A stretch of DNA of 64,000 nucleotides from Nocardia sienata NBRC 100364 (lineage in GTDB: Bacteria; Actinomycetota; Actinomycetes; Mycobacteriales; Mycobacteriaceae): positions 1-64,000 of the forward strand of contig NZ_BDBX01000039.1 of NCBI RefSeq assembly GCF_001613205.1, given 5' to 3'. The position numbers and the translations under genes were made by a program. This document shows positions 8,124 through 16,075 of this stretch, one piece after another. The number at the start of each line of letters is the position of its first letter. Positions within the stretch are counted from its first letter, which is position 1. A model generated the notes under the pieces. It was not told where the DNA came from. It saw only the letters and a list, made by a program, of their open reading frames with translations, and ran no database searches.

Positions 8124-9278
8124 ATGCCGTTTTCTCCCAGCTTCGCGTCCGCCCGGGCCGCCGATCGGCCACCGGCGGCCCGCTCCGTCCCAGATCTCGC
8201 CACCGCGGCCCTACGACCCGGCACCGACTCCCCGCCCCAGGGCTTCGAATCCGATTCGCCCGGAGTGTGCGGTATTTCGGTTGTGGTGCCGGTGTACCGC
8301 GGCGAACAGACCGTCGCCGCCCTCGTTCGGGAATTGGCCGCACTGGGCGTGCCCACCGTGACGCCCGGCGGGATCGGCTTCCGCGTCGCGGAGATAGTGC
8401 TGGTACACGATCACGGTCCCGATCGCTCCGATCTCGTGCTACAGCGGCTGGCCCGCGAATACCCGCAGGTCCGAGTGATCTGGTTGAGCCGCAACTACGG
8501 ACAGGACGCGGCCACCATCGCCGGGCTGGCCGCCGCTCGGGGTCGCTGGGTCGTGACCATGGACGAGGACGGCCAGCACGACCCCGCCTGTCTCGCCGCG
8601 TTTCTGGATGCCGCGTATCGCGAACGCGCCGACCTGGTCTATTCCCGGCCCACCAACACCCGGCCGCACGGGCCGCTGCGCAACCTGACCTCGCGCGGCG
8701 CGAAACTCGTACTGGCCACACTCTTCGCCTTCCCCGCCTCCACCAGATTCGAGAGTTTCCGGCTGATCCGCGGCGATATCGGGCGTCGGCTCGCCGAGGT
8801 CGCGGCCAACGGCGCCTATCTCGATGTCGCGCTGACCTGGGTCGTGGGCCGCACGGCGTCGGTCCCCGTGCTGTTGCGCACCGAGGGCCGGGCCGAATCC
8901 GGCTACAACTACCGGCGACTGTTCTCCCTGTTCTGGAAGATGGTGCTGTGCACCGGAACACGCGGTCTGCGCCTGGTGAGCCTGCTGGGTGTGACGCTGG
9001 CACTGGCCGGGGCGGTGCCGGCCGGCGTGATCATCTATACGGCGCTGACCGGTGACGGCGCCGACCCGGAGGGCTGGGCCTCTATCATCGTGGTGCTGCT
9101 GCTGTGCTCGGGGGCGGTGCTGTTCTCGCTCGGCCTCATCGCCGAATACCTCGGGGTGGTTCTGCACATCCTGGTCGGCAAACCGCTGTATCTGACGGTG
9201 GAATCACCGACGCCCCGGTCCCCGGAGGAGATGACGGCCGCGGCCGGGCACCGGCCCGCCGAGGCGGCGGCGCGGTGA
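8124..9278 (+). CDS. GtrB/CsbB-like polyprenyl-phosphate glycosyltransferase (GT2)
   Basis: 384-residue family 2 glycosyltransferase. A GT-A domain spans about residues 50-280: ISVVVPVYRGE, then RNYGQDAATIAGL, then the metal-binding MDEDGQHDP near 146-154. Two C-terminal transmembrane helices end in GLIAEYLGVVLHILVGKP, the arrangement of GtrB, CsbB and ArnC. Such enzymes load a nucleotide sugar onto polyprenyl phosphate at the inner membrane face. A candidate -10 TAGAGT lies near 8045. The first 45 residues are Pro/Ala/Arg-rich and unconserved, so the true start could be later. It overlaps the aminotransferase gene by GTGA. Confidence 0.88.
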   Translation: MPFSPSFASARAADRPPAARSVPDLATAALRPGTDSPPQGFESDSPGVCGISVVVPVYRGEQTVAALVRELAALGVPTVTPGGIGFRVAEIVLVHDHGPDRSDLVLQRLAREYPQVRVIWLSRNYGQDAATIAGLAAARGRWVVTMDEDGQHDPACLAAFLDAAYRERADLVYSRPTNTRPHGPLRNLTSRGAKLVLATLFAFPASTRFESFRLIRGDIGRRLAEVAANGAYLDVALTWVVGRTASVPVLLRTEGRAESGYNYRRLFSLFWKMVLCTGTRGLRLVSLLGVTLALAGAVPAGVIIYTALTGDGADPEGWASIIVVLLLCSGAVLFSLGLIAEYLGVVLHILVGKPLYLTVESPTPRSPEEMTAAAGHRPAEAAAR

Positions 9279-10411
9279 GCGGGCGGATCATCTTCAGCCG
9301 GCCCTATCGGTCGGCCGCGGAACTGTCGAATGTGACCGCCGTTCTCGACTCCGACCACTGTCACGGTGACGGCCCGTTCACCGCCGCGGCCACCGCGAAA
9401 CTCGCCGAGATCACCGGCGCCCGCCATGTGCTGCTGACCACCTCGTGCACCCACGCGCTGGAATTGGCCGCGCTCCTGCTCGAACTGGGTCCCGGCGACG
9501 AGGTGATCGTCCCGAGCTTCGCGTTCACCTCCACCGCCGCGGCCTTCGCGGTCCATGGTGCGACCTGCGTCTTCGTCGATATCGACAGCACCACCGGCAA
9601 TATCGACCCCCAGGCCGCGGCGGCGGCTATCACCGATCACACCAAGGCGATCGTGGTCATGCACTACGGCGGCGTGGCCGCCGATATGGCCGCCCTGCAA
9701 TACCTGGCCGACCGGCACGGTCTCGCGCTCATCGAGGACAACGCCCACGGCCTGGGCGGAACCTGGCGGGGACGCGCGCTCGGCACTCTCGGCACACTGG
9801 GTACCCAGAGCTTCCACGACACCAAGAACGTGCACTGCGGCGAGGGCGGCGCGCTGCTGCTCTCCGACGACATCCTGATGGGCCGCGCCGAGATCATCCG
9901 GGAGAAGGGCACCGACCGCGCCCGGTTCCTGCGCGGTCAGGTGGACAAATACTCCTGGCAGGACCTCGGGTCCAGCTATCTGCCCAGTGAGCTCAATGCC
10001 GCCGTGCTCGACGCCCAGCTCGCCGAATTCCACACCATTCAGCGCGCCCGGCACCGGGTGTGGCACGCCTATGCGGCCGGGCTGGGTTCCTGGGCGGCCG
10101 AGTGCGGGGTGGTGCCGATGTCGGTGCCACCGGACCGGCGCCATACCGCCCACCTGTTCTATCTGCGGATGCCGACCGAAGAGGCCCGCGACGGCCTCAT
10201 CCGGCATCTCGCCGACCGCGGAATCGTGGCGCCGTTCCACTATGTCCCGCTCGACTCCAGTGCGGCCGGGCTCAAGTACGGCCGGACCCCCTATCCGTGC
10301 ACTCGCAGCGCCCGGTTCGCGGCGAGCATTGTCCGGTTACCGCTGTGGCCCATGCTCACCCGCGACCAGATCCACCGGGTGCTCGACGCGGTCACCGCGT
10401 ACCGGTGCTGA
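9275..10411 (+). CDS. DegT/DnrJ/EryC1 sugar aminotransferase, WecE/RffA-like
   Basis: 378-residue PLP-dependent enzyme that would convert a dTDP-4-keto-6-deoxyhexose to the 4-amino sugar (dTDP-Fuc4N type). The PLP lysine is Lys184 in SFHDTKNVHCGEGG, the form typical of WecE/RffA; EDNAHG (154-159) supplies the cofactor-ring contact. It starts with GTG at 9275 inside the stop of the glycosyltransferase gene, so the two are translationally coupled. This suggests that the GtrB-like partner uses an amino sugar. No sugar dehydratase gene is present in the window, so the keto-sugar must come from elsewhere. Confidence 0.88.
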   Translation: MSGRIIFSRPYRSAAELSNVTAVLDSDHCHGDGPFTAAATAKLAEITGARHVLLTTSCTHALELAALLLELGPGDEVIVPSFAFTSTAAAFAVHGATCVFVDIDSTTGNIDPQAAAAAITDHTKAIVVMHYGGVAADMAALQYLADRHGLALIEDNAHGLGGTWRGRALGTLGTLGTQSFHDTKNVHCGEGGALLLSDDILMGRAEIIREKGTDRARFLRGQVDKYSWQDLGSSYLPSELNAAVLDAQLAEFHTIQRARHRVWHAYAAGLGSWAAECGVVPMSVPPDRRHTAHLFYLRMPTEEARDGLIRHLADRGIVAPFHYVPLDSSAAGLKYGRTPYPCTRSARFAASIVRLPLWPMLTRDQIHRVLDAVTAYRC

Positions 10412-10432
10412 ATAATACCGGGCCGGCGACGA

Positions 10433-13369
10433 TCACAATCTGGTCGGGTCGGCCTCGTCGAGCACTTCGTAGGTTTCCGATTCCGGTTCGTACCACCAGG
10501 TGAGCGGGCCCGGCTGCGGCCCCCCGGCCGCCTTGACCGCGTGCGCCGACGGCCGGAAGGACGGGCTGCGCGCAATATCGTCGACGACATAGACGACGTC
10601 CGGGCGCTGGTCGGGCGCCAGCAAGCGCAGAGCTTCGGTGATATCGCCGGCGTCGAGCCGGAACCCCGGTCGTACGCTCACCGCCGCGACGGCGAGCACC
10701 CGGTCGCGCGCGGGCAGCGCGTAGGCCACCTCCATATCGACGGCGGCGATATCGTTGAGCACATCCACGATCGGCTGGGTGAACACCGGGCCGCGGCGGG
10801 TCCGGATCACGGTGTCGATCCGGTCGACCAGCCAGTAGTCGCCGTCGCTGTCGCGTCGGAAGAGATTCTCGGTGGGCAGCCAGGAGTCCTCCGGTTCGAA
10901 GACCCCGCGCAATCCGCCCAGCGACAGGTCCACGCTCGCCCCGGCCGAGCCGATCAGCAGCCCGACTTCATTATCGGCGCACCGCCTGGCATACCCGTTG
11001 TCGTCGACCTGGACCTGGCCGGAGACCGGATCATAGGCCACCAGTTCCACCCGTGCGGTCCCCGGCACCGGCCGTCCCTTGCAGCCGAATTTCACCCCCG
11101 GCACATTCGCCAGCACCACATCGCCCTCGATGGAGGCATAGAACTCGAGTACTCGGGCGGGGGCGAACTGCTCCACGGTGCGACGCCACAGGCCGGCGGG
11201 CATTCCCGAGCCGATGAACAGCCGGATCGGATGCGCGTGTCCCTCCGGGAAAACGTCCGCGTCGAGAATATCGCGCAGCATCGTCCACGTGTAGGTCACG
11301 ACCGTAACCCCGTAGCGGTGGACTTCTTCGGCGAAGCGACCCGGGTCCAGGGACCGGGCCAGCGCGATCCGGCTCCCGCCGGCGATGGCTCCGCCCAGAC
11401 TCACCAGCAGACCGGACGAATGGTGCAACGGCGCCAGGCAGTACACCGTGTCCTTGTGGTCGAGATCGGCCGCGGAAGCGGTACCGAACGCCGACAACGC
11501 CCACCGGTGGTTGGTGATGTATTTGATGTCCAGCCGGTCACCGGCGCCGGCGACCAGGATGAAGGCCAGTTCCCGCGCGCGTCCCGGGTTGGGGCGATAC
11601 CAGCCCGGCACCCGGACCCGCTCGGGGTCGATCTGTTCGAGATCCACGACATCGGTGCCCGCGGGCACCGCCAGGCCGCGGGCGTCGCCGCCGCCGAGGA
11701 CGAAAACCCGGGCCCCGGTGGCGACGGCGTGGTGCATGTTCTCCGGGTCCGAGACCAGCACCGTGGTCCCGGTCTGCGCGAGGGCGGTGTTCAGGTCGCT
11801 CTCGGGGGCCATGAGCACCGCGACGGCACCCAGACGCGACAACGCCGCCAAGGTCACCAGCGCGCTGGGCCGGGTCTCCATCACCACCCCGACCCGGGTG
11901 GCGGGCCGGATCCCGACCGAGATCAGGCCGCGCACCACATTGTCGATCCGGATATCGACAGCGGCATTGGTGTGCACCCGGTCGTCGAAGAGGAAGCATT
12001 CGCCGCGCGGCGACCGGCGGGCCTGTTCGGCCAGCAGCCGGCCGATGGAGATCCGGGTCGTCGATTCGATCGTGCCCAGACGGGTCAGCCTGGGCAAGGT
12101 GCGCGCCGCGCCCTCGACCACGCCCACCGATCCACGCAGCGTATTGGCGGCCAGATGTTCGAAAGTGCGGCCCACCTCGGCGCCGACCTCGGCCAGCGCA
12201 GCCGCGGTGTGCACGGCACGCCGCAGCGCCGTACGCGGCACTCCCTCCGCGACGTGGTCGGTCATCGGCACGATCTCTTCGGGCAGCGGATTTCCACCCT
12301 CGACCCAGCCCACCCAGTCGCGCACCTGTGGCCAGGTGAACTTGGTGGCGACCGATCCCGCGACCAATCCGAAATGCCCCGAGACCAGCGTCGACTCGTA
12401 GACCTCGGCGCGCGGCGCGGCGCGCACGATACCGCGCACCGCCGCGGGCTGGCCGATCTCGTCGACCTCACCGACGAAGGCCAGGATCGGACATTTGAGG
12501 TCGGCCAGCGAAATCGGCTGATCGCGGATGACGAAACCACCCAGCATCATGCGGTTGTGCACGACGAACTGTTTGAGCAGATCGGCCGCGGCGGGCCCGG
12601 CGTAGCCGATCCAGCCCTCGTTGGCCAGGAAGCGCCGCTGTCGTTCCTTCGGCAGCAGTGCCTCGCGGTCGTGCAGCTGGCGCAGGAAATCGATCCGGGC
12701 CTTGGCGGTCTTCACCGGGTCGAGGAGCTGGAACCCGATACGCACCATTCGATCGGTGATCGGCAGCCGGGGCACAACATGGTCGGCGGCGAAGTCCACC
12801 AGATCCGATACCGCGGCATGCGGTAGGCCCAGCGGCATCCCGGCCACGATATCGACGGGGCTGCCGAAGGTCACGATGCTCGCGATCCCCTTGCTCGCCC
12901 GGAAGGCCGCGGTCTGATAGGCGAACATACCGCCCTGCGAGTACCCCATCAGGTGCACATCGCGCCCGGTCGCGGCGCATACCGTGTCGATGGCGGTGTT
13001 GACCGCGAGTACATGGTCGGCGAGGTCCCGTTTCCAGCCGCCCTCCTCCACCGACGGCGAACCGAAATCGATGACCCAGCAGTCGATACCGCTGCGGTGC
13101 AGGATCCCGACCGCGCCGTCGTCGCCGTTGACGTCCCAGATATCGGCGTTGACCATGAGCGGCGGTACGAACAGCACCACCGGGCCGGAGGTCGGGGCCG
13201 CGGGGAAGTAGTGGCGCAGCCGGTACATGGGCCGTCGCTCGGCGATCTCGAACGGCGAGGACTCGGTATCCCTGCCCAGTCCGCCGAAACGGATCACCTC
13301 GAGCCCGTTCTGCGCGGTCGACATCACCCGCCGCGCCGTCCCCGCCAGACCTCGCACACTCAACTTCAC
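10433..13369 (-). CDS. Lipase / acyl-CoA-synthetase-like fusion protein (Rv1683 homologue)
   Basis: 978 residues with two domains. Residues about 1-360 form an alpha/beta hydrolase of the PhaC-like type, with nucleophile Ser144 in GYSQGG, Asp303 in EVDEIG and His332 in SGHFG. Residues about 440-970 are an ANL adenylate-forming domain closest to FATP-type very-long-chain acyl-CoA synthetases. The architecture and neighbourhood match M. tuberculosis Rv1683, linked to triacylglycerol metabolism and lipid droplets. The adenylation motifs are degraded: FILVAGAGD replaces the TSGTTG loop near 603, FYASIEG stands for the FYGxTEG motif near 743, and PTEN replaces TGD near 832. The hydrolase therefore looks intact while the synthetase half is doubtful. 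Confidence 0.92.
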   Translation of the reverse strand: MKLSVRGLAGTARRVMSTAQNGLEVIRFGGLGRDTESSPFEIAERRPMYRLRHYFPAAPTSGPVVLFVPPLMVNADIWDVNGDDGAVGILHRSGIDCWVIDFGSPSVEEGGWKRDLADHVLAVNTAIDTVCAATGRDVHLMGYSQGGMFAYQTAAFRASKGIASIVTFGSPVDIVAGMPLGLPHAAVSDLVDFAADHVVPRLPITDRMVRIGFQLLDPVKTAKARIDFLRQLHDREALLPKERQRRFLANEGWIGYAGPAAADLLKQFVVHNRMMLGGFVIRDQPISLADLKCPILAFVGEVDEIGQPAAVRGIVRAAPRAEVYESTLVSGHFGLVAGSVATKFTWPQVRDWVGWVEGGNPLPEEIVPMTDHVAEGVPRTALRRAVHTAAALAEVGAEVGRTFEHLAANTLRGSVGVVEGAARTLPRLTRLGTIESTTRISIGRLLAEQARRSPRGECFLFDDRVHTNAAVDIRIDNVVRGLISVGIRPATRVGVVMETRPSALVTLAALSRLGAVAVLMAPESDLNTALAQTGTTVLVSDPENMHHAVATGARVFVLGGGDARGLAVPAGTDVVDLEQIDPERVRVPGWYRPNPGRARELAFILVAGAGDRLDIKYITNHRWALSAFGTASAADLDHKDTVYCLAPLHHSSGLLVSLGGAIAGGSRIALARSLDPGRFAEEVHRYGVTVVTYTWTMLRDILDADVFPEGHAHPIRLFIGSGMPAGLWRRTVEQFAPARVLEFYASIEGDVVLANVPGVKFGCKGRPVPGTARVELVAYDPVSGQVQVDDNGYARRCADNEVGLLIGSAGASVDLSLGGLRGVFEPEDSWLPTENLFRRDSDGDYWLVDRIDTVIRTRRGPVFTQPIVDVLNDIAAVDMEVAYALPARDRVLAVAAVSVRPGFRLDAGDITEALRLLAPDQRPDVVYVVDDIARSPSFRPSAHAVKAAGGPQPGPLTWWYEPESETYEVLDEADPTRL

Positions 13370-13397
13370 GTTCCGCTCCCAGCCCTACCTGTGGCGT

Positions 13398-13462
13398 GGC
13401 ATACCTCACAAACTCTGCGGTATGCCCAAAGCCTGCCATATCGCACCCCGTACCTGTGAGGT
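13398..13462. promoter_or_regulatory. Nested inverted repeats in the divergent Rv1683-like/idi promoter region
   Basis: Two interlaced inverted repeats occur here. GGCATACC (13398-13405) pairs with GGTATGCC (13419-13426), and ACCTCACA (13403-13410) pairs with TGTGAGGT (13455-13462). Their position between two divergent genes suggests regulator binding, but no regulator gene is adjacent. Confidence 0.35.
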
Positions 13463-13534
13463 CCGTTGTGACATCTACATCATGTACCCGCCACCTCGGC
13501 GGAACCCCGCGCCCGCGCCGATAGGGTGAGGATC

Positions 13535-14104
13535 GTGACCGACCCGACCCTCCCACCCGCCACCACCGACCGGGAAACCCTGCCCGTCGAACTTGTCGAC
13601 TCCACCGGCAATACGGTCGGGGCGTGCCCGGTGGCCGAGGCCCATCGCGCCCCGGGTCGCCCACATCGGGCGTTCTCGGTGCTGATCTTCGATACCGCGG
13701 GCCGGACCTTACTGCAGCAGCGCGCCCCCGGTAAGACTCGGTTCCCGGCACGCTGGTCGAATACGTGCTGCGGACATCCGGCCCCCGGCGTTCCCGTGAT
13801 CGAGGCCGCCGGCATACGCCTGGCCGAAGAGATGGGTCTGCGTGTACCGCTGACCGAGGTCGGTGTCTACAGCTACCGGGCGGGTGACCCACGCACCGGG
13901 TTCGTCGAGGACGAATGGGATCACGTGCTGGTGGGTGTGCTCGACGATGCGCGACCGGAGCCGGACCCGGCCGAGGTCGCCGACTACCGCTGGATGCGCC
14001 CGGACGAGTTACGCACCCGGCTACGGGAAGACCCGGACGGGTTCAGTCCCTGGCTCGCCGGAGTACTGGAGATCGCCGCCGCCGGGCCGCCGGTTCCGGC
14101 CTGA
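13535..14104 (+). CDS. idi: Isopentenyl-diphosphate delta-isomerase, type I
   Basis: Interconverts isopentenyl and dimethylallyl diphosphate for isoprenoid, menaquinone and decaprenyl phosphate synthesis. Nudix-like fold; the active cysteine lies in SNTCCGHP and the metal-binding glutamate in VEDEWDHVL, with RAFSVLIFD near the N-terminus. The GTG at 13535 follows AGGG (13523-13526); an in-frame GTG at 13526 lacks any ribosome-binding site. Length 189 residues is normal. It lies between the Rv1683-like gene and argH, not its M. tuberculosis location. Confidence 0.95.
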   Translation: MTDPTLPPATTDRETLPVELVDSTGNTVGACPVAEAHRAPGRPHRAFSVLIFDTAGRTLLQQRAPGKTRFPARWSNTCCGHPAPGVPVIEAAGIRLAEEMGLRVPLTEVGVYSYRAGDPRTGFVEDEWDHVLVGVLDDARPEPDPAEVADYRWMRPDELRTRLREDPDGFSPWLAGVLEIAAAGPPVPA

Positions 14105-14150
14105 GCCCGCAGCCGGTGCGGCACCGGATGTCGTCGACGACACCATGCTT

Positions 14151-14246
14151 CTACATCCCGGCGGAGCCCAGCGCCTGCGCGATACTGCCGAGAAAATCGG
14201 AAACAGCTATATAGGCCACCGCGAGTGCGACCAGTATGAATTCCAT
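14151..14246 (-). CDS. Possible 31-residue hydrophobic peptide
   Basis: A complete ATG-to-TAG frame encodes a peptide beginning MEFILVALAVAYIAV and ending QALGSAGM, with one predicted transmembrane helix and no charged residue except Glu2 and Asp17. It uses two ATA codons, rare in this genome. I see no strong ribosome-binding site. It may be a genuine small membrane protein or chance. Its DFLGS core recalls corynebacterial PorA only loosely. Confidence 0.3.
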   Translation of the reverse strand: MEFILVALAVAYIAVSDFLGSIAQALGSAGM

Positions 14247-14585
14247 GCCGGCTTCATCGGCCGACAGCAACCGGCCGTTATCCCGGTCCCCTTACTTTGT
14301 CTCATCGCGTGGCCGGGGAGGTTGCCCGGTAGGCGACCGGGCCGGATATCCCCGGACCGGTCGTGGCGCTCGCTTATCGCGCAGCGTTCCGACCGGGTCC
14401 GCTTGGTGGCCGACTAATAGTCAGATGCGCATATCTATGTAGTCGAATCTTTCACTGTGAGCCGTCGAGGATGGCCTCGCTCGACGCACCACGGAACGAT
14501 CGCGAGGCCGGCAACGGCGGCCGGGTCGCCTGGCGCGCGCGTACCGGTGTCGTTTCCGCGCCGGCCGGGCGGGCAGGCCGGTGCA

Positions 14586-14602
14586 CCGGGGCCGGTCCCC
14601 GG
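14586..14602 (-). terminator. GC-rich hairpin after argH
   Basis: CCGGGG and CCCCGG arms with a 5-nt loop begin about 25 bp beyond the argH stop. There is no U-tract, so it may stabilise the 3' end or act with Rho rather than terminate on its own. Confidence 0.35.
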
Positions 14603-14626
14603 ACGACCGGCCGCCCGGCCGCCGGA

Positions 14627-16036
14627 TCAGTCGAGCCAGCTCCGGATCTGCCCGGCGGCCGCGCGGATCTCGCCGAGCTGTTCGGCGACCCGCTCCCCCG
14701 CCGTCCCACCCCGGGCATTACGCGAGGCGACCGAGCCCGCCACCGTCAGCACCTCGCGGACCTGCGGGGTGAGCGCCGGATCGATCGCCGCGAACTCTTC
14801 GTCGGTCAGTTCGTCCAGCCCGACACCCCGCGCCTCGGCGGTGCGCACACAGGCGCCGGCCGCTTCGTGCGCCACCCGGAACGGCACCCCGTGCCGGACC
14901 ATCCATTCGGCGATATCGGTCGCCAGGGTGAAACCGGCGGGCGCCAGCTCGGCCATCCGATCGGTGTGGAAAGTGAGGGTGGAGACCAGTCCGGCGATGG
15001 CGGGCAGCAGCAGTTCCAGCTGGGCCACCGAGTCGAACAGCGGTTCCTTGTCCTCCTGCAGGTCCCGGTTGTAGGCCAGCGGCTGGGCCTTCAGGGTGGC
15101 GAGGAGTCCGGTGAGGTTGCCGATCAGCCGGCCCGCTTTACCGCGGGTGAGCTCGGAAACGTCCGGGTTCTTCTTCTGCGGCATGATCGACGAACCGGTC
15201 GACCAGGCGTCGGCGAGGGTGATGTAGCCGAATTCCGGCGTACTCCACAGAATGATCTCCTCGGCCATCCGGCTGAGGTCGACCCCGATCATCGCCAGGA
15301 CGAAGGCGGCCTCGGCCGCGAAATCCCGGGCCGAGGTGGCATCGATGGAATTGGCGGCCGCGGCGGTGAAATCGAGTTCGGCCGCGATGGCCTCGGGATC
15401 GAGGCCGAGCGAGGACCCGGCGAGCGCACCGGACCCGTACGGCGAGATCGCGGCCCGCTTGTCGAAATCACGCAGTCGGTCGATATCGCGTACCAGCGGA
15501 TGCGCGTGGGCGAGCAGATGGTGGGCCAGCAGTACCGGCTGCGCCGCCTGCAGATGGGTTTTGCCCGGCATCACCGCGTCCGGATGCGCCGCGGCCTGAT
15601 CGGCGAGGGCGTCCACCACCGTCAGCAGCCCGGCCGCGATACGCCGTACCGCGTCCCGCAGCCACATCCGGAACAGCGTGGCGACCTGGTCGTTACGGGA
15701 ACGTCCGGCGCGCAACCGCCCGCCGAGCTCCGGGCCGACCCGCTCGATGAGGCCACGCTCGAGCGCGCCGTGCACGTCCTCGTCCGATTCCGCGGGCGCG
15801 AAGGCGCCGGATGCGACATCGGCGGCCAGCCGGTCCAGGCCGGCGAGCATGGCGCTCAGATCACCCTCCGACAGCAGCCCGGCCTTGTTCAGCACTCGGG
15901 CGTGCGCCTTGGAAGCGCGGATATCGTACGGCGCCAGCGCCCAGTCGAACTGGGTCGATTTGCTCAGCGCCGCCATCGCCTCGGCGGGACCGGAGGCGAA
16001 CCGCCCACCCCACAACGCGCCTTCGTTGGTGCCCAC
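14627..16036 (-). CDS. argH: Argininosuccinate lyase
   Basis: Last step of arginine synthesis: cleaves argininosuccinate to arginine and fumarate. Fumarase/aspartase superfamily; the signature GSSIMPQKKNPD is present near residue 275 and SRNDQVAT near 110. I chose the GTG at 16036 (VGTNEGALWGGRF), preceded by GGGAGAG, because mycobacterial ArgH begins in the same way and this gives 469 residues; a GTG 12 bp upstream is also in frame. It follows argG by about 40 bp and is co-transcribed from the ARG-box promoter upstream of argG. Confidence 0.97.
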   Translation of the reverse strand: MGTNEGALWGGRFASGPAEAMAALSKSTQFDWALAPYDIRASKAHARVLNKAGLLSEGDLSAMLAGLDRLAADVASGAFAPAESDEDVHGALERGLIERVGPELGGRLRAGRSRNDQVATLFRMWLRDAVRRIAAGLLTVVDALADQAAAHPDAVMPGKTHLQAAQPVLLAHHLLAHAHPLVRDIDRLRDFDKRAAISPYGSGALAGSSLGLDPEAIAAELDFTAAAANSIDATSARDFAAEAAFVLAMIGVDLSRMAEEIILWSTPEFGYITLADAWSTGSSIMPQKKNPDVSELTRGKAGRLIGNLTGLLATLKAQPLAYNRDLQEDKEPLFDSVAQLELLLPAIAGLVSTLTFHTDRMAELAPAGFTLATDIAEWMVRHGVPFRVAHEAAGACVRTAEARGVGLDELTDEEFAAIDPALTPQVREVLTVAGSVASRNARGGTAGERVAEQLGEIRAAAGQIRSWLD

Positions 16037-16075
16037 TACCTCTCCCACGTCTCGGTCGGCTGTACCGGCTGCGCG

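Larger units (their letters stand above)
14105..14626. other. 522-bp intergenic region between convergent idi and argH
   Basis: Both flanking genes end here. It holds a possible 31-codon membrane peptide gene (14151-14246, minus) and a GC hairpin just after the argH stop (14586-14602). The AT-richer patch at about 14410-14460 is unexplained. No tRNA-like structure was recognised. Confidence 0.5.

Noticed and set aside
10541..12826. A 761-codon open frame opposite the lipase/synthetase fusion
   Set aside because: Antisense artefact of high GC at third codon positions; composition typical of shadows.
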